NCBI GenBank assembly: GCA_947501115.1 | Contig: CANMVX010000019.1 | Location: 1 to 64,000 of the forward strand | DNA: 64,000 bases | Origin: Haliscomenobacteraceae bacterium | GTDB taxonomy: Bacteria > Bacteroidota > Bacteroidia > Chitinophagales > Saprospiraceae | Direction of reading: 5' to 3' | Shown here: in pieces, positions 29,256 to 39,284 of the stretch | Layout of the letters: every line of letters begins with the position of its first letter | Numbering within the stretch: position 1 is the stretch's first letter | Notes under the pieces: generated by a model | Told to the model about the DNA's origin: nothing | What the model saw: the letters and a program-made list of their open reading frames with translations, nothing else | The model's database searches: none | Program-made: the position numbers and the translations under genes

Positions 29256-31184
29256 TTAAGGCTCTAAACGTTCAATGAGCCTTGCGGAAATTCGGAGAAA
29301 ATCCATTTCCGTTATGATACCTATCAGTTCTCCATCCGTAACCACTGGTAGGCAGCCAATTTTCTTTTCGCGCATGATATGAAGCGCTTCTATGATTGAT
29401 TTTCCAGGCTCAATAACAATCGGGGAACTAATCATGATATCTTCAACCGTTTGCTGTTTGTTTCCCTCTTTTATGGAAATACCTTTTTGGCTATAAAACC
29501 TAAGGAGTAACCTGGAAGTTATTAATCCACAAATATTACCCTTTTGATCTTCCACGGGCATATATCTGATCTTTCTCCAATCCATTAATTTTGCTACCAA
29601 CTCAATGAGGTCATCTTTCGAGACAGTAAAAAGATCTGTTTGCATAAATTCCTCGACCCTCAAATTCCCCGGTCTATAATCCAGCAAATCTTTCAATTCC
29701 GGTAATTCCCAGGTATGGACAGGTTTACCCAAATTCTGATTTTCATAAATGGCGCTAGTCATTACAGTAACTGCCTCGTCCATACTTGTTTCTTTTTTCA
29801 GCTTGGTAAAAGCGCGAAGCTGCCATCTTGCACCATTCAAATTTAATTTTGCTCGTTGAGAAATAATATCCATATAAAAATCAATATCACCTGCATTTAT
29901 CCCCTGAGCGGCAAGGCCTTCTTTTGCCAAAGGTATAAGCTCTTCATTTACAAGATCGGTTACGGTAATTTTCTTATCTTTAAACCAGGTAAATTTCGAG
30001 TCAATTCCAAAACGAGCTGCTTTCTCAAAATTATCTCTTACATCCTCCCAGCTCATTTTTTTTCTGATATCTCCCCATTCTTTCGCACAGCCAACAACTG
30101 CGCCCAACCAAAGTGCCGCATTTGCTATTTCATCAACTACGGTAGGACCTGCGGGTAATACTCTGTTTTCTATTCGAAGATGAGGTTTTCCGGTATCACT
30201 AATACCATAACATGGTCTATTCCATCTGTAAACTGTAGAATTATGTATTTGCAACGCACTTAATTTGGGTATTTTTCCTTCCAGGACAGCTTCCATAGAA
30301 TTTTCATACGTCTCAGGATAAATTAAAGACCTGAAGCGAGCAATGTCTTCCCGATAAATATCAAGAATGGAATTATGAACCCAATCGGAACCAAAATTAA
30401 CTCTTGGACTTCTTTCCCGCATGTGTTCATTAGTAGTTCTTACGTCTAATGCCTGTTGAAATAGCGCAATTCTGGATTCATGCCATAAACGACGACCGAA
30501 AACAATGGGAGAATTAGCCGAAATACCCAAAACAGGAGCAGTTAATGCTTGAGCTATGTTATAATAAGGGACAAAATTTTCCGGATCAACTTGCAAATGA
30601 ACTTGAAAACTTGTATTTGCCGCTTCCAAAAGAGGGGTATGACTTCTAAGTAATAATTCATCAATGCCTTGAATTCTTAATTCAAAAGCTTGTCCCAATA
30701 ATTGGGCACTAAGTGATTCCACCAATAATTTATACCTTTCCCGGGGTGTTAAATTATGAGACTCCAGATCATTTTTATGTAGTGTTGGTAAAATACCCGT
30801 AAGTAATATATCTGATTGAAATGGAGACAATGCCCTTTTAATAATGTCTAACTTATCTTTTGTTTCTACCTCCATATCCTTAAGGGCTGAGCCTGTAAAG
30901 ATGCGTGGATCAAGATTTATTTCCAGATTAAATTTTGCCAATTCCGTATCTAACCAGGGCATATCTTTAAGTAAATCAATAATTTCCAACGCGATAGGCG
31001 CTGCCTTAAAAGATTTTTTTTGAATAATGCACATTTCTTGTTCAGCACCTATTCTGGTTACCCCTTTTTCAAAAATGGAATTATGTAACATATACTCCAA
31101 TGCTTGCATATCCTGCAATAGATTGGAAACGAATTGTTGCCTGCCCGGTTCTCCTTTTGCTTTTTTGAATTTTTTCTCACCCAT
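29256..31184 (-). CDS. Glutamate-cysteine ligase-family protein with C-terminal CBS pair
   Basis: IGAEQEMCIIQ...NLEINLDPRIF; C-terminal VKDDLIELVAKLMDWRKIRYMPVED...MREKKIGCLPVVTDGELIGIITEMDFL. Confidence 0.85.
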   Translation of the reverse strand: MGEKKFKKAKGEPGRQQFVSNLLQDMQALEYMLHNSIFEKGVTRIGAEQEMCIIQKKSFKAAPIALEIIDLLKDMPWLDTELAKFNLEINLDPRIFTGSALKDMEVETKDKLDIIKRALSPFQSDILLTGILPTLHKNDLESHNLTPRERYKLLVESLSAQLLGQAFELRIQGIDELLLRSHTPLLEAANTSFQVHLQVDPENFVPYYNIAQALTAPVLGISANSPIVFGRRLWHESRIALFQQALDVRTTNEHMRERSPRVNFGSDWVHNSILDIYREDIARFRSLIYPETYENSMEAVLEGKIPKLSALQIHNSTVYRWNRPCYGISDTGKPHLRIENRVLPAGPTVVDEIANAALWLGAVVGCAKEWGDIRKKMSWEDVRDNFEKAARFGIDSKFTWFKDKKITVTDLVNEELIPLAKEGLAAQGINAGDIDFYMDIISQRAKLNLNGARWQLRAFTKLKKETSMDEAVTVMTSAIYENQNLGKPVHTWELPELKDLLDYRPGNLRVEEFMQTDLFTVSKDDLIELVAKLMDWRKIRYMPVEDQKGNICGLITSRLLLRFYSQKGISIKEGNKQQTVEDIMISSPIVIEPGKSIIEALHIMREKKIGCLPVVTDGELIGIITEMDFLRISARLIERLEP

Positions 31185-31290
31185 TATAAAAATATTATTC
31201 CCTAATATAACTAAATTTAAAAATCAGTACGCATTCAAAATCATAATTTTTAAATTATTATTGCGTTCATTTCAAATAAAACAAAGTATA

Positions 31291-31815
31291 GTGCGGATTT
31301 TTGTATTATTTTTTTGCTTACTAACCGTTTTTTCCTGTCGCAGTGACCGACGTTTGGTTTCTTTTTTCATGTACTACCCTAATATTCGGCTAAATATCCC
31401 CTCAGGTTTAAGTGGTATTTTACCCAGGGTGTATTCATTGGATCTGGTTCCATCAAACATAAAAAACTTTTTACCCGCAGGGCTTGATACCGCATTAATA
31501 ACAAGAATTGAACCTGTTTCAGCGCGTCTGGTTACTTTGGACGAAAGCATCTCCTTTTATTGGCTAAGAGAATTATCAATTAGAATATGTCAGGATAAAT
31601 CACTTACCTGCCAAACTGCGGAAGAAGTTTTTTATCAAAACGAACTAGCCTTAAGAAGACCAGCTTTAGAGATTGATTTATTTCCAACGCTCATCAACGC
31701 AAGAAAACATCTAGTAAAAAATTCGTTCAAACTGGAGGTATGGTTTTATTTACAAGACATAACGCCAAGAGAAATTCCAGCCCGTTTAGAAATGGAATTT
31801 GCCGCTTACCAATAA
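31291..31815 (+). CDS. Hypothetical lipoprotein
   Basis: GTG start at 31291 gives VRIFVLFFCLLTVFSCRSD lipobox; the listed 31027 start runs antisense into the neighbour. Confidence 0.55.
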   Translation: MRIFVLFFCLLTVFSCRSDRRLVSFFMYYPNIRLNIPSGLSGILPRVYSLDLVPSNIKNFLPAGLDTALITRIEPVSARLVTLDESISFYWLRELSIRICQDKSLTCQTAEEVFYQNELALRRPALEIDLFPTLINARKHLVKNSFKLEVWFYLQDITPREIPARLEMEFAAYQ

Positions 31816-31838
31816 GTTCGAATATGGACGGGTCACCT

Positions 31839-32177
31839 TTACAAATCAAATACGATTTTTAAAGATTCTTTTATTTTCTGAAAGTCAATTTCATCCATTT
31901 CACCTAATTTACTAACAAATCTGTTTGTTGATAAAGATTTTACCTGAAAACAATCTGCTGTTGAATCTTTACCCAGTTTATTCAGCGTCGTTGGTTTAAT
32001 TTTCACCATCCAGTCTGCAGTAATATATCTCTCATTCCAATCTGTAATCGGAACAATAATCCGAAGCGGTAAAATACCGATGGCATCATCATTAACAATA
32101 ATTGCATGTCGTTTTTTATTTATCTCCGCGCCAACACTTGGATTAAAAGTTACCTACCATATTTCCTTAGTATTCAT
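31839..32177 (-). pseudogene. MazF/PemK-like toxin with in-frame TAG at codon 8
   Basis: Translated by hand: MNTKEIW*VTFNPSVGAEINKKRHAIIVNDDAIGILPLRIIVPITDWNERYITADWMVKIKPTTLNKLGKDSTADCFQVKSLSTNRFVSKLGEMDEIDFQKIKESLKIVFDL*. Confidence 0.85.
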
Positions 32178-32688
32178 AAATATCCTCAGCATCAACGTTA
32201 GAGGAATCAGTTAATTCATTATCATATATATAGTCAATGAGTAAAAACCTTGCAGCTTCTTTTCTTTCCTTTTTTTCATCTTTTAGTAATTCATTATCAA
32301 TTACTTGAGATTTACCATAAGTATCCAACCAAGGAGATTCTTCGTGAGTTAATTCCATCATTTTTACTGGAGAGAATTGACGAAAATATCCATAAACTTT
32401 ATTAATAAATTTTTTCTGTTTATCACTTAAATAATCAAAGGAGTGGTTAGTTTCAGGAACAATGATTGAATTATTTCCATAAACTTTAAATGTATAGTAC
32501 TCTTTAGAAACCACCGGGCCATATTTCCATGCCTCTATTTCTTCTTCGAATAAGACTTCATTAAAAAGTGCCAAATGGAATCCTTGCAAATAATATAAAA
32601 TTTTTTGCAACTTCATATTCGTCAGGTTTTCCTCGGGGTTGTTCTGAGCCAGGCTAATAATGTAATTTGAAATTTGATTTGCTTTCAT
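32167..32688 (-). CDS. Panacea-domain (SocA/DUF4065-like) antitoxin
   Basis: ANQISNYIISLAQ...LTNMKLQKILYYLQGFHLALFNEVLFEEEIEAWKYGPVVSKEYY; start could also be 32727. Confidence 0.85.
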   Translation of the reverse strand: MKANQISNYIISLAQNNPEENLTNMKLQKILYYLQGFHLALFNEVLFEEEIEAWKYGPVVSKEYYTFKVYGNNSIIVPETNHSFDYLSDKQKKFINKVYGYFRQFSPVKMMELTHEESPWLDTYGKSQVIDNELLKDEKKERKEAARFLLIDYIYDNELTDSSNVDAEDIYEY

Positions 32689-32808
32689 TACCATTTTACT
32701 TTGTGATATATTAGCCCTAATCTTCAAAAATAAGTAATTTTCACATAAATTACAATTAAAAATCAGCCTTCATTTGTTTGACTCGTTTTTAAAAAAGAGG
32801 TCACCTTT

Positions 32809-34065
32809 TTAGTCCGCTGCCCCATTTGTTTTCAACAAAAGGCTACTATCTCCAAAGCTCAAGAACCGAAATTTATTTTCTAAAGCGTACTTATAAATTT
32901 TTTTCCAGTCCTCTCCTACCCAAGCTGCGATGAGGAACAACAGGGTACTTTTCGGCTGGTGAAAATTTGTAATAATGCCAGAAATAACTTTAAAATGATA
33001 GCCGGGTACTATCATCAGTTTAGTTTCCCCCTCTAACCAACTCAGATTATATTGTTCCATAAGGTGAATTATTTGCCGAAGAGCCTCTTGCAATGATAAA
33101 CTTTTTTGACTGAGGTAAGGCTCCCACTGCGAAACCGAAAGAAAAGCTTCTGATTTTTCAGTTAGATTGTTACCATACCAGTAAATGCTTTCGAGGCTTC
33201 TCAAACTAGTAGTACCTACGGCGATGATAGGTTGTTGATTAAGGCTGGCTGAAGCTAATGTTTCAAGACTTTTTCGTGAAACCCGAATCTGTTCTTTATG
33301 CATGACGTGCTCCGAAATATGCTCAACTTTGATGGGTTTAAATGTACCCGCACCAACGTGGAGGGTAAGAAACACAAAAGTTACCCCTTTTTCCCTGAGC
33401 CCTTTCAACACATCTTCTGTAAAGTGTAAACCAGCCGTTGGCGCTGCCACTGAACCTTCTGCTTTTGCATAAATGGTCTGATAATCCGTTTCATCGTCAA
33501 ACTCGACCTCTCTATTCAAATAGGGTGGAATAGGAATTTGCCCAATGGCATCTAATAAATCTCCAAAAACCAAATCGGACTGACTCTTCCATGAGAAACG
33601 AACGAGAAAAGAATCATCCACCTGTTCCAATTTTTCTGCAAACAGCGTTACCGGAGACTCATTTATAGCCATATCGATAGACATTGGATTATCTTTCCAG
33701 CGTTTATTATTGCCGATCAAACATTTCCACACCACCTCATTTTTAGCATTTAAATTATCAAAATGAAGGGCAGGTAAAAAAGGATCTAAACAGAATATTT
33801 CTATTTTCGCACCCATTGGCGTTAAAAAAAATAGTCTGGCATGAATAACTTTCGTTTCATTAAAAACAAGCACAGCATTTGCAGGAATTACGTCAGGCAA
33901 ATGGGTAAACTGAAAATCAGACATATCCCCATTATTATAGTACAATAATTGGGAATGATCACGAGGTGAAACAGGATGTAAGGCTATAAAATCATTAGGT
34001 AAATTATAATCCAATAATTCTAAATGATCCAACCATTTAAGATCCATAACCATATTTTTAGGCAC
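32809..34065 (-). CDS. queA: S-adenosylmethionine:tRNA ribosyltransferase-isomerase
   Basis: PRDHSQLL, VLVFNETKVIHARL, AEGSVAAPTAGLHFT, NFHQPKSTLL motifs. Confidence 0.93.
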   Translation of the reverse strand: MPKNMVMDLKWLDHLELLDYNLPNDFIALHPVSPRDHSQLLYYNNGDMSDFQFTHLPDVIPANAVLVFNETKVIHARLFFLTPMGAKIEIFCLDPFLPALHFDNLNAKNEVVWKCLIGNNKRWKDNPMSIDMAINESPVTLFAEKLEQVDDSFLVRFSWKSQSDLVFGDLLDAIGQIPIPPYLNREVEFDDETDYQTIYAKAEGSVAAPTAGLHFTEDVLKGLREKGVTFVFLTLHVGAGTFKPIKVEHISEHVMHKEQIRVSRKSLETLASASLNQQPIIAVGTTSLRSLESIYWYGNNLTEKSEAFLSVSQWEPYLSQKSLSLQEALRQIIHLMEQYNLSWLEGETKLMIVPGYHFKVISGIITNFHQPKSTLLFLIAAWVGEDWKKIYKYALENKFRFLSFGDSSLLLKTNGAAD

Positions 34066-34159
34066 GAAATAAATAAATTTATAAATTCATTACAAATAAC
34101 TATATTTTAGATTAAACCTTTCCCATTCAAAGCTATCAAAAGTAGTAAATGATTTAATA

Positions 34160-34717
34160 ATGAACATAAACTACTCCGATGAGCAACTTTGCAAAATGGC
34201 TAAGAACCCAAAGGAAAAAGAATGGGCATTCAAAATGATTTTAAAAATATATCAGGAACGCCTGTATGCCCTCATAAGAAGGATGGTTGGTACACATGAA
34301 GATACGGATGATATTTTACAAAACACCTTTTTAAAAGTCTATAAATACATCCATACTTTTGAAAATAAAAGTAGTTTATACACCTGGATTTATAAGATTG
34401 CCCTAAATGAAACCTTTCGTTTTTTAGAACAACAAAAAATTCAAAAACGAATACATGAATCAGCCATCAGACATGCTAGTGAATCTTATTCATTTGATAT
34501 ACAGTCATTTGAGGAAGAAAAAATATGGATATTGCTAAACGAAGGTATTGAATTACTACCCACACGCCAAAAATTAGTATTCAAATTGAGATATTTTGAA
34601 AAAATGACCTACGCTGAAATGGCGGGTATTTTGAAAGTAACGGAAGGATCATTAAAAGCATCCTTTCATCATGCATTAGGCAAATTAAACGAATTTATTA
34701 AAAAGAAAGCCTTATGA
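34160..34717 (+). CDS. RNA polymerase ECF sigma factor
   Basis: RRMVGTHEDTDDILQNTFLKVYKYIHTFENKSSLYTWIYKIALNETFRFLE; C-terminal region 4. Confidence 0.92.
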   Translation: MNINYSDEQLCKMAKNPKEKEWAFKMILKIYQERLYALIRRMVGTHEDTDDILQNTFLKVYKYIHTFENKSSLYTWIYKIALNETFRFLEQQKIQKRIHESAIRHASESYSFDIQSFEEEKIWILLNEGIELLPTRQKLVFKLRYFEKMTYAEMAGILKVTEGSLKASFHHALGKLNEFIKKKAL

Positions 34718-35127
34718 AAGAGGAAGATAAAGAATGGGAAAAAGAGATAAGCGAAATTGCCCCATGGATACCGTTAAAGGTTTCCACGCTACCTGGCGTT
34801 GAGGCTCCTAATGGATATTATGACAGTCTTGAAAAATCATTAGCTGAAAAAATAGACAAAATTAGTCCGACAAACCGGCGAAGAAAATATATCCGACCAC
34901 TATTAGCCTCAGCGGCGGCATTTTTATTGCTCTTCTCATTGGTAAAATTCTTTTGGATAAATCAGCGTGTTGATAAAAAGCAGACAGAATATACCATTTA
35001 TTCGCTTTCAACGGAGGAAGCGGCGCTATGGCTAGGTGAAGAAGCAGTCATTTCAGAGCTTGATATTCAATTATTTGCAGAAGAAATGACTTTAAACTCT
35101 ATAGAAATAAAAACTAAAAACAAATAA
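34714..35127 (+). CDS. Hypothetical membrane protein (putative anti-sigma partner)
   Basis: Overlaps sigma gene by 4 nt; one TM segment. Confidence 0.55.
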   Translation: MKEEDKEWEKEISEIAPWIPLKVSTLPGVEAPNGYYDSLEKSLAEKIDKISPTNRRRKYIRPLLASAAAFLLLFSLVKFFWINQRVDKKQTEYTIYSLSTEEAALWLGEEAVISELDIQLFAEEMTLNSIEIKTKNK

Positions 35128-35128
35128 A

Positions 35129-35596
35129 ATGAAATTTAAAAACCGAATGTCCATTTTACTGATATTCACGATGTGTCTATCTCTAACATTATCTGCTCAG
35201 AGACCAAATCCTTCCAGAAACTATCAACAACGGCCCAATGCAGAAAGGGTGAAGGCCGTCAGAGTTGCCGTCCTTACGCAGAAAATGAGTCTAAGTACAG
35301 AAGAGGCTGAAAAATTTTGGCCCGTTTACAACGACTATGAAAATGAACAAAAAAAGATTAGGGAAAAATTTCAACCCAATAAAAACATCATGATCTTAGA
35401 TGATGCTGCTGTTGAAAAACACCTGATGGGCTTACTTGATATGGAGGAAGAATTGGTGAAAATGAAGAAAAAATATTTTCAACAATTCAGTAAAATTATT
35501 GGCTATCGAAAAGTCGCTATTTTAGCAAAAAGTGATCGTGAATTTTATCTGGCCATGATAGAAAGACTGAAAAATCAACCTAAAAGAGATAATTAA
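35129..35596 (+). CDS. Hypothetical periplasmic protein (Spy/sensor-of-ECF-like)
   Basis: Signal peptide; AVLTQKMSLSTEEAEKFWPVYNDYENEQKKIREKF. Confidence 0.65.
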   Translation: MKFKNRMSILLIFTMCLSLTLSAQRPNPSRNYQQRPNAERVKAVRVAVLTQKMSLSTEEAEKFWPVYNDYENEQKKIREKFQPNKNIMILDDAAVEKHLMGLLDMEEELVKMKKKYFQQFSKIIGYRKVAILAKSDREFYLAMIERLKNQPKRDN

Positions 35597-35606
35597 ATGC
35601 TAGAAT

Positions 35607-35633
35607 AGAGCGGTAGAAATATCGCTCTTTTTT
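35607..35633 (+). terminator. Terminator after sigma operon
   Basis: AGAGCG-gtagaaatat-CGCTCTTTTTT. Confidence 0.8.
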
Positions 35634-35992
35634 ATTCAAATCTATTGAATTAGAACGTATTTAAATATAATCAAAAAAATAATAATGATCAAAAGATAAT
35701 ATAAACACAAAACATATAATGATTTTTTATATACCACTATTTCACATATTTTTTTTTATAACATAATATAAAACAGTCACTTAGATTTTTTCCGCTTTCT
35801 AATAAAAACATACCGTTTCGTTAATCGCTTCATTTTTTTTCATACATTCGTTCGAGATTTGGTTACAATATGCTTACATTTAACGAGCAATTTGCAGCAC
35901 GTAGCTGATTGGGAGGCAATTTAGCTTTTAAATCCTTTGGTTTAATAATAAGTGGAGGTTCGAAAGAACTACTCACTGCATTTGCGTAACCT

Positions 35993-37393
35993 ATGAACGA
36001 CAAAGAAAAAATTAGTATTGAGCATTTAGTACAGGCTTATGACGCCTATGTTGAATGCGGCACGTCAAAAATGTGGGAAGAGAAAGAATTATTTTTACTC
36101 ATGGATTATTTCGCTGTAGAGCGACAATATGAAAGAAGTTTAGAAATATGTGAAGAGGGAATTAATTATTTCCCTTATTCACTCACTTTTTATCTTAAAA
36201 AAGTAATTTATCTGCTTGAACTGAACAAAGTAGATGAAGTAAATGATGTATTAGAACATGTAAATGCTTTGTCCCCTGACAACGAAATGGTGACTTTACT
36301 CCATGCCAGGTTACTATTTAAAACACATAATAACGAAGAAGCACTGAACTTAATTTCTACTTTAGAGGGTAAGTTAGATGAGATAAGAACTTGCGAAATG
36401 CTTCTTTTGAAGGCTAATATTCTGGAGGAAGAAGGGCAAGTTGATGGCATTTTTCATATTTTATCTCAAGCCGTATTATTAGACCCAGCAAACGAGGAAG
36501 CTATCGAATATTTTTGGGCATGGATAGAATCGTACAAAAAATATGAAGAGGGTATTTTAGTATTTAGTAAAATACTTGATTTAAATTCTTACAACGGATT
36601 GTCCTGGTATTACCTGGGATTATCTCAAGCTTATTTAGGAAATTACGACGAAGCGTTAGAAGCATTGGAGTTTGCCTATTTATCTACCCCTACTTTGGAG
36701 ATTGCTTACAGAGAATATGGCAATTTGTGTTTTGAATTAAAAAAGTTTCAAAAGGCTTTAGAAGCTTATGAAGAAATGATAGCCTTGTTTATATCTGATT
36801 CTGAGGTTTTAATGATGTGTGGGCAATGCTGTTTAGAACTTAATCAGGCACAAAAGTCATTGGCTTACTTCCGAAAAGCGTTGCAATCTGACCCCATGAA
36901 TGACGAGGTATTATACCATATTGGGGAGGTTTTCTTACAACATAAAGATTGGAAAAAGGCTATTTTATATTATAAAAGAGCTATTAATATTGAAGATCAA
37001 CGGGAAGAATACTATTCTTCTATGGGCATTGCTTATCAGCAAATGGGTGATGAGGAAAAAGCTGAGTTCTGCTTTCAGGAGGCCGTAAATTTAGCTCCTT
37101 GTGAGAGTAAGTATTGGTTGTATTATCTGTCTTTTTTAATTCATGCCGATAGGAAACAAGAAGCTATTGAGCTGGCTAAAGCGGGTGAATTAGAAACAGA
37201 AGGTTCCACCATGATTTTTGCTCATATTGCCTGTCTATTAGCTGCCGGGCAAAGAAAGGAGGCTTTAATGATGCTTGGTGTAGCTTTAGAGGAAGATTAT
37301 TCCACTCATACTGTATTATTCACCCTTTTACCCGACGTGGAAACTGACCCTGAAGTATCGGAAATGTTACAATATTATAGACCAGAATCTTAA
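35993..37393 (+). CDS. Tetratricopeptide repeat protein
   Basis: Multiple TPR units, e.g. WYYLGLSQAYLGNYDEALEALEFAYLSTP. Confidence 0.85.
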   Translation: MNDKEKISIEHLVQAYDAYVECGTSKMWEEKELFLLMDYFAVERQYERSLEICEEGINYFPYSLTFYLKKVIYLLELNKVDEVNDVLEHVNALSPDNEMVTLLHARLLFKTHNNEEALNLISTLEGKLDEIRTCEMLLLKANILEEEGQVDGIFHILSQAVLLDPANEEAIEYFWAWIESYKKYEEGILVFSKILDLNSYNGLSWYYLGLSQAYLGNYDEALEALEFAYLSTPTLEIAYREYGNLCFELKKFQKALEAYEEMIALFISDSEVLMMCGQCCLELNQAQKSLAYFRKALQSDPMNDEVLYHIGEVFLQHKDWKKAILYYKRAINIEDQREEYYSSMGIAYQQMGDEEKAEFCFQEAVNLAPCESKYWLYYLSFLIHADRKQEAIELAKAGELETEGSTMIFAHIACLLAAGQRKEALMMLGVALEEDYSTHTVLFTLLPDVETDPEVSEMLQYYRPES

Positions 37394-37395
37394 AT

Positions 37396-37434
37396 AAAAA
37401 AAGGGTTAAAGAAAAAATCTTTAACCCTTTTTTT
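37396..37434 (+). terminator. Terminator after TPR gene
   Basis: aaaaaagggttaaag-aaaaaat-ctttaacccttttttt. Confidence 0.85.
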
Positions 37435-37479
37435 ATTTAAAAATTCCTCTATTGAGAAAACTTTTGCGCGCTAAGAAAA

Positions 37480-38226
37480 TCAATCTAAGTGCGCGAAGCA
37501 AGCGGCACCGATGATACCCGCGTTATTTCTCAGTTTTGCTGGTTTAAGTTTTGTTTTCACATTTAAAAAGGGGCTAAAGAGGTCAAAGTGTTTACTAATG
37601 CCGCCACCCAGGAAAATTTGATCTGGGTTTACTAACAAATCCATATAATTCAGGTACTCATCGAATCGTTTCCCCCACTCTTCCCAATCCAGATTAAGTT
37701 CTTTTCGAATACGGCTGGAGGCATAATGTTCGGCAATCATACCATGCATACGAACATGACCGAACTCAGTATTTGGCAACAACTTACCGTCCAGAAACAG
37801 AGCGCTACCCAATCCGGAACCAATGGTAATAAGAAGAACCACGCCTAACATATCTTTTCCGTGTCCATAATTCATCTCAGCTAAACCTGCTGCATCGGCG
37901 TCATTGATGACACGAACCGGAAGCTCAGTTGATTTTTCAAGAAATTTTTTGACATTTAGGCCATTCCAATTTTTGTCAATATTTGCAGCGGAATAAGCGG
38001 TTCCCTTTTTAATAATACTGGGAAAGCCAACCCCTATCCGTTTTTTCCATTTAAAAGCCTTTACTAACTCCTTAAATGTTTCTGCTACAGCTTCGGGAGT
38101 AGCGGGATTTGGCGTTTCAAGTCTAATTCGATCTGAAACAAGAATTCCTTTAGTACTATCAACGAGCGCCCCTTTAATGCCAGAGGCTCCTACGTCAACA
38201 CCTAATATAATATCAGCATTAGGCAT
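37480..38226 (-). CDS. ppgK: ROK-family polyphosphate glucokinase
   Basis: ILGVDVGASGIKGALVD; INDADAAGLAEMNYG; LITIGSGLGSALF. Confidence 0.85.
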   Translation of the reverse strand: MPNADIILGVDVGASGIKGALVDSTKGILVSDRIRLETPNPATPEAVAETFKELVKAFKWKKRIGVGFPSIIKKGTAYSAANIDKNWNGLNVKKFLEKSTELPVRVINDADAAGLAEMNYGHGKDMLGVVLLITIGSGLGSALFLDGKLLPNTEFGHVRMHGMIAEHYASSRIRKELNLDWEEWGKRFDEYLNYMDLLVNPDQIFLGGGISKHFDLFSPFLNVKTKLKPAKLRNNAGIIGAACFAHLD

Positions 38227-38233
38227 AAGCTGG

Positions 38234-39121
38234 CTATTTAATCAATTTTAAAGTCATCAACACATCTGAGACGGGTCTATCTGCCCCATCCTTTTGAACT
38301 TTTGCTATTTTATCAATAACATCGAGTCCCTCTATTACCCTTCCAAAAACGGTATAATTATTGTCTAATTGAGGTGTTCCCCCCAGAGCAAGATATTCTT
38401 CTTTTTGTTTATCACCATATTTGAAACCATTACGAGACTCCATTATTTTCAATGAATTCTCACTTACTGGAGCACCATGAACGATATAAAACTGAGAGCC
38501 TGAAGATCTCATCTCAGGATTTGAAGGTCCACCGGTTCTAGCCGCTGCAAGAGCACCTTTCACATGTATCAGTTGATCATTAAATTCAGCTGGAACGGTA
38601 TAACCTGGACCACCCATACCTAAACGAGCACCTTTTGCCGCATTTCTTGATTGAGGATCTCCCCCTTGAATCATAAAACCGTCAATGACCCTGTGAAAAA
38701 GAAGACTATCGAAGTAAGCCTCTTCAACCAGTTTCATGAAATTATCGCGGTGTGCTGGCGTTTCGTCATATAATTTAATAACCATATCACCTAATGAGGT
38801 TGATAGATGAATCAAACAATCTTCGGGAGCTTTAATCGTAATATTTTCCATACTTATTCGTTTTTTCTTTCCATTAAGCGCTGTCAGGCGGACCACAAAA
38901 CTACCTGATGAATAAAATCTATGTAAAGGCATTGAATCAACTGATATACTTCCATCACCAAAATCCCAAAGGAAATCAGTTGCCTTTTTAGAGTCATTTT
39001 TGAAATGTATAGCTCCTGGAGCCACAGTATTTCCCTCCCAACTAAATCTTGAAACAGGCCTGTTACAAGCAAAAGATGTTATCAACAGAAGAACCAGAAA
39101 AAAAACTGAAACATTATTCAT
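38234..39121 (-). CDS. PKD domain-cyclophilin-type peptidylprolyl isomerase lipoprotein
   Basis: SFACNRP lipobox; DFLWDFGDGSISVDSMPLHRFYSSGSFVVRLTA (PKD) then FHRVIDGFMIQGGDPQS...SSGSQFYIVHG (cyclophilin). Confidence 0.88.
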   Translation of the reverse strand: MNNVSVFFLVLLLITSFACNRPVSRFSWEGNTVAPGAIHFKNDSKKATDFLWDFGDGSISVDSMPLHRFYSSGSFVVRLTALNGKKKRISMENITIKAPEDCLIHLSTSLGDMVIKLYDETPAHRDNFMKLVEEAYFDSLLFHRVIDGFMIQGGDPQSRNAAKGARLGMGGPGYTVPAEFNDQLIHVKGALAAARTGGPSNPEMRSSGSQFYIVHGAPVSENSLKIMESRNGFKYGDKQKEEYLALGGTPQLDNNYTVFGRVIEGLDVIDKIAKVQKDGADRPVSDVLMTLKLIK

Positions 39122-39284
39122 TTGGAGCGGAGTATAAAAAAAGAACTCAAAGGTAATATAATCTATAGGAAAACAAATACTAAAAGGAGGCTAGGTTAAA
39201 AAATGATGTAGGTATTTGGTGATCAGAGATGCAGCATTTCCACCTCCGTAATAATCATTTATTTTTTCGAATTACACTCAATTT

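Noticed and set aside
31027-31290. N-terminal extension of ORF 31027-31815
   Set aside because: Antisense to the GCL-CBS gene; a GTG at 31291 with an immediate lipobox is the better start.
20274-32177. Stop-codon recoding (alternative genetic code) to explain in-frame stops in AlbA_2 (TAA), transposase (TAA) and MazF-like (TAG)
   Set aside because: Different stop codons are involved, core genes end normally at TAA/TAG/TGA, and the neighbouring genes show ordinary pseudogene decay.
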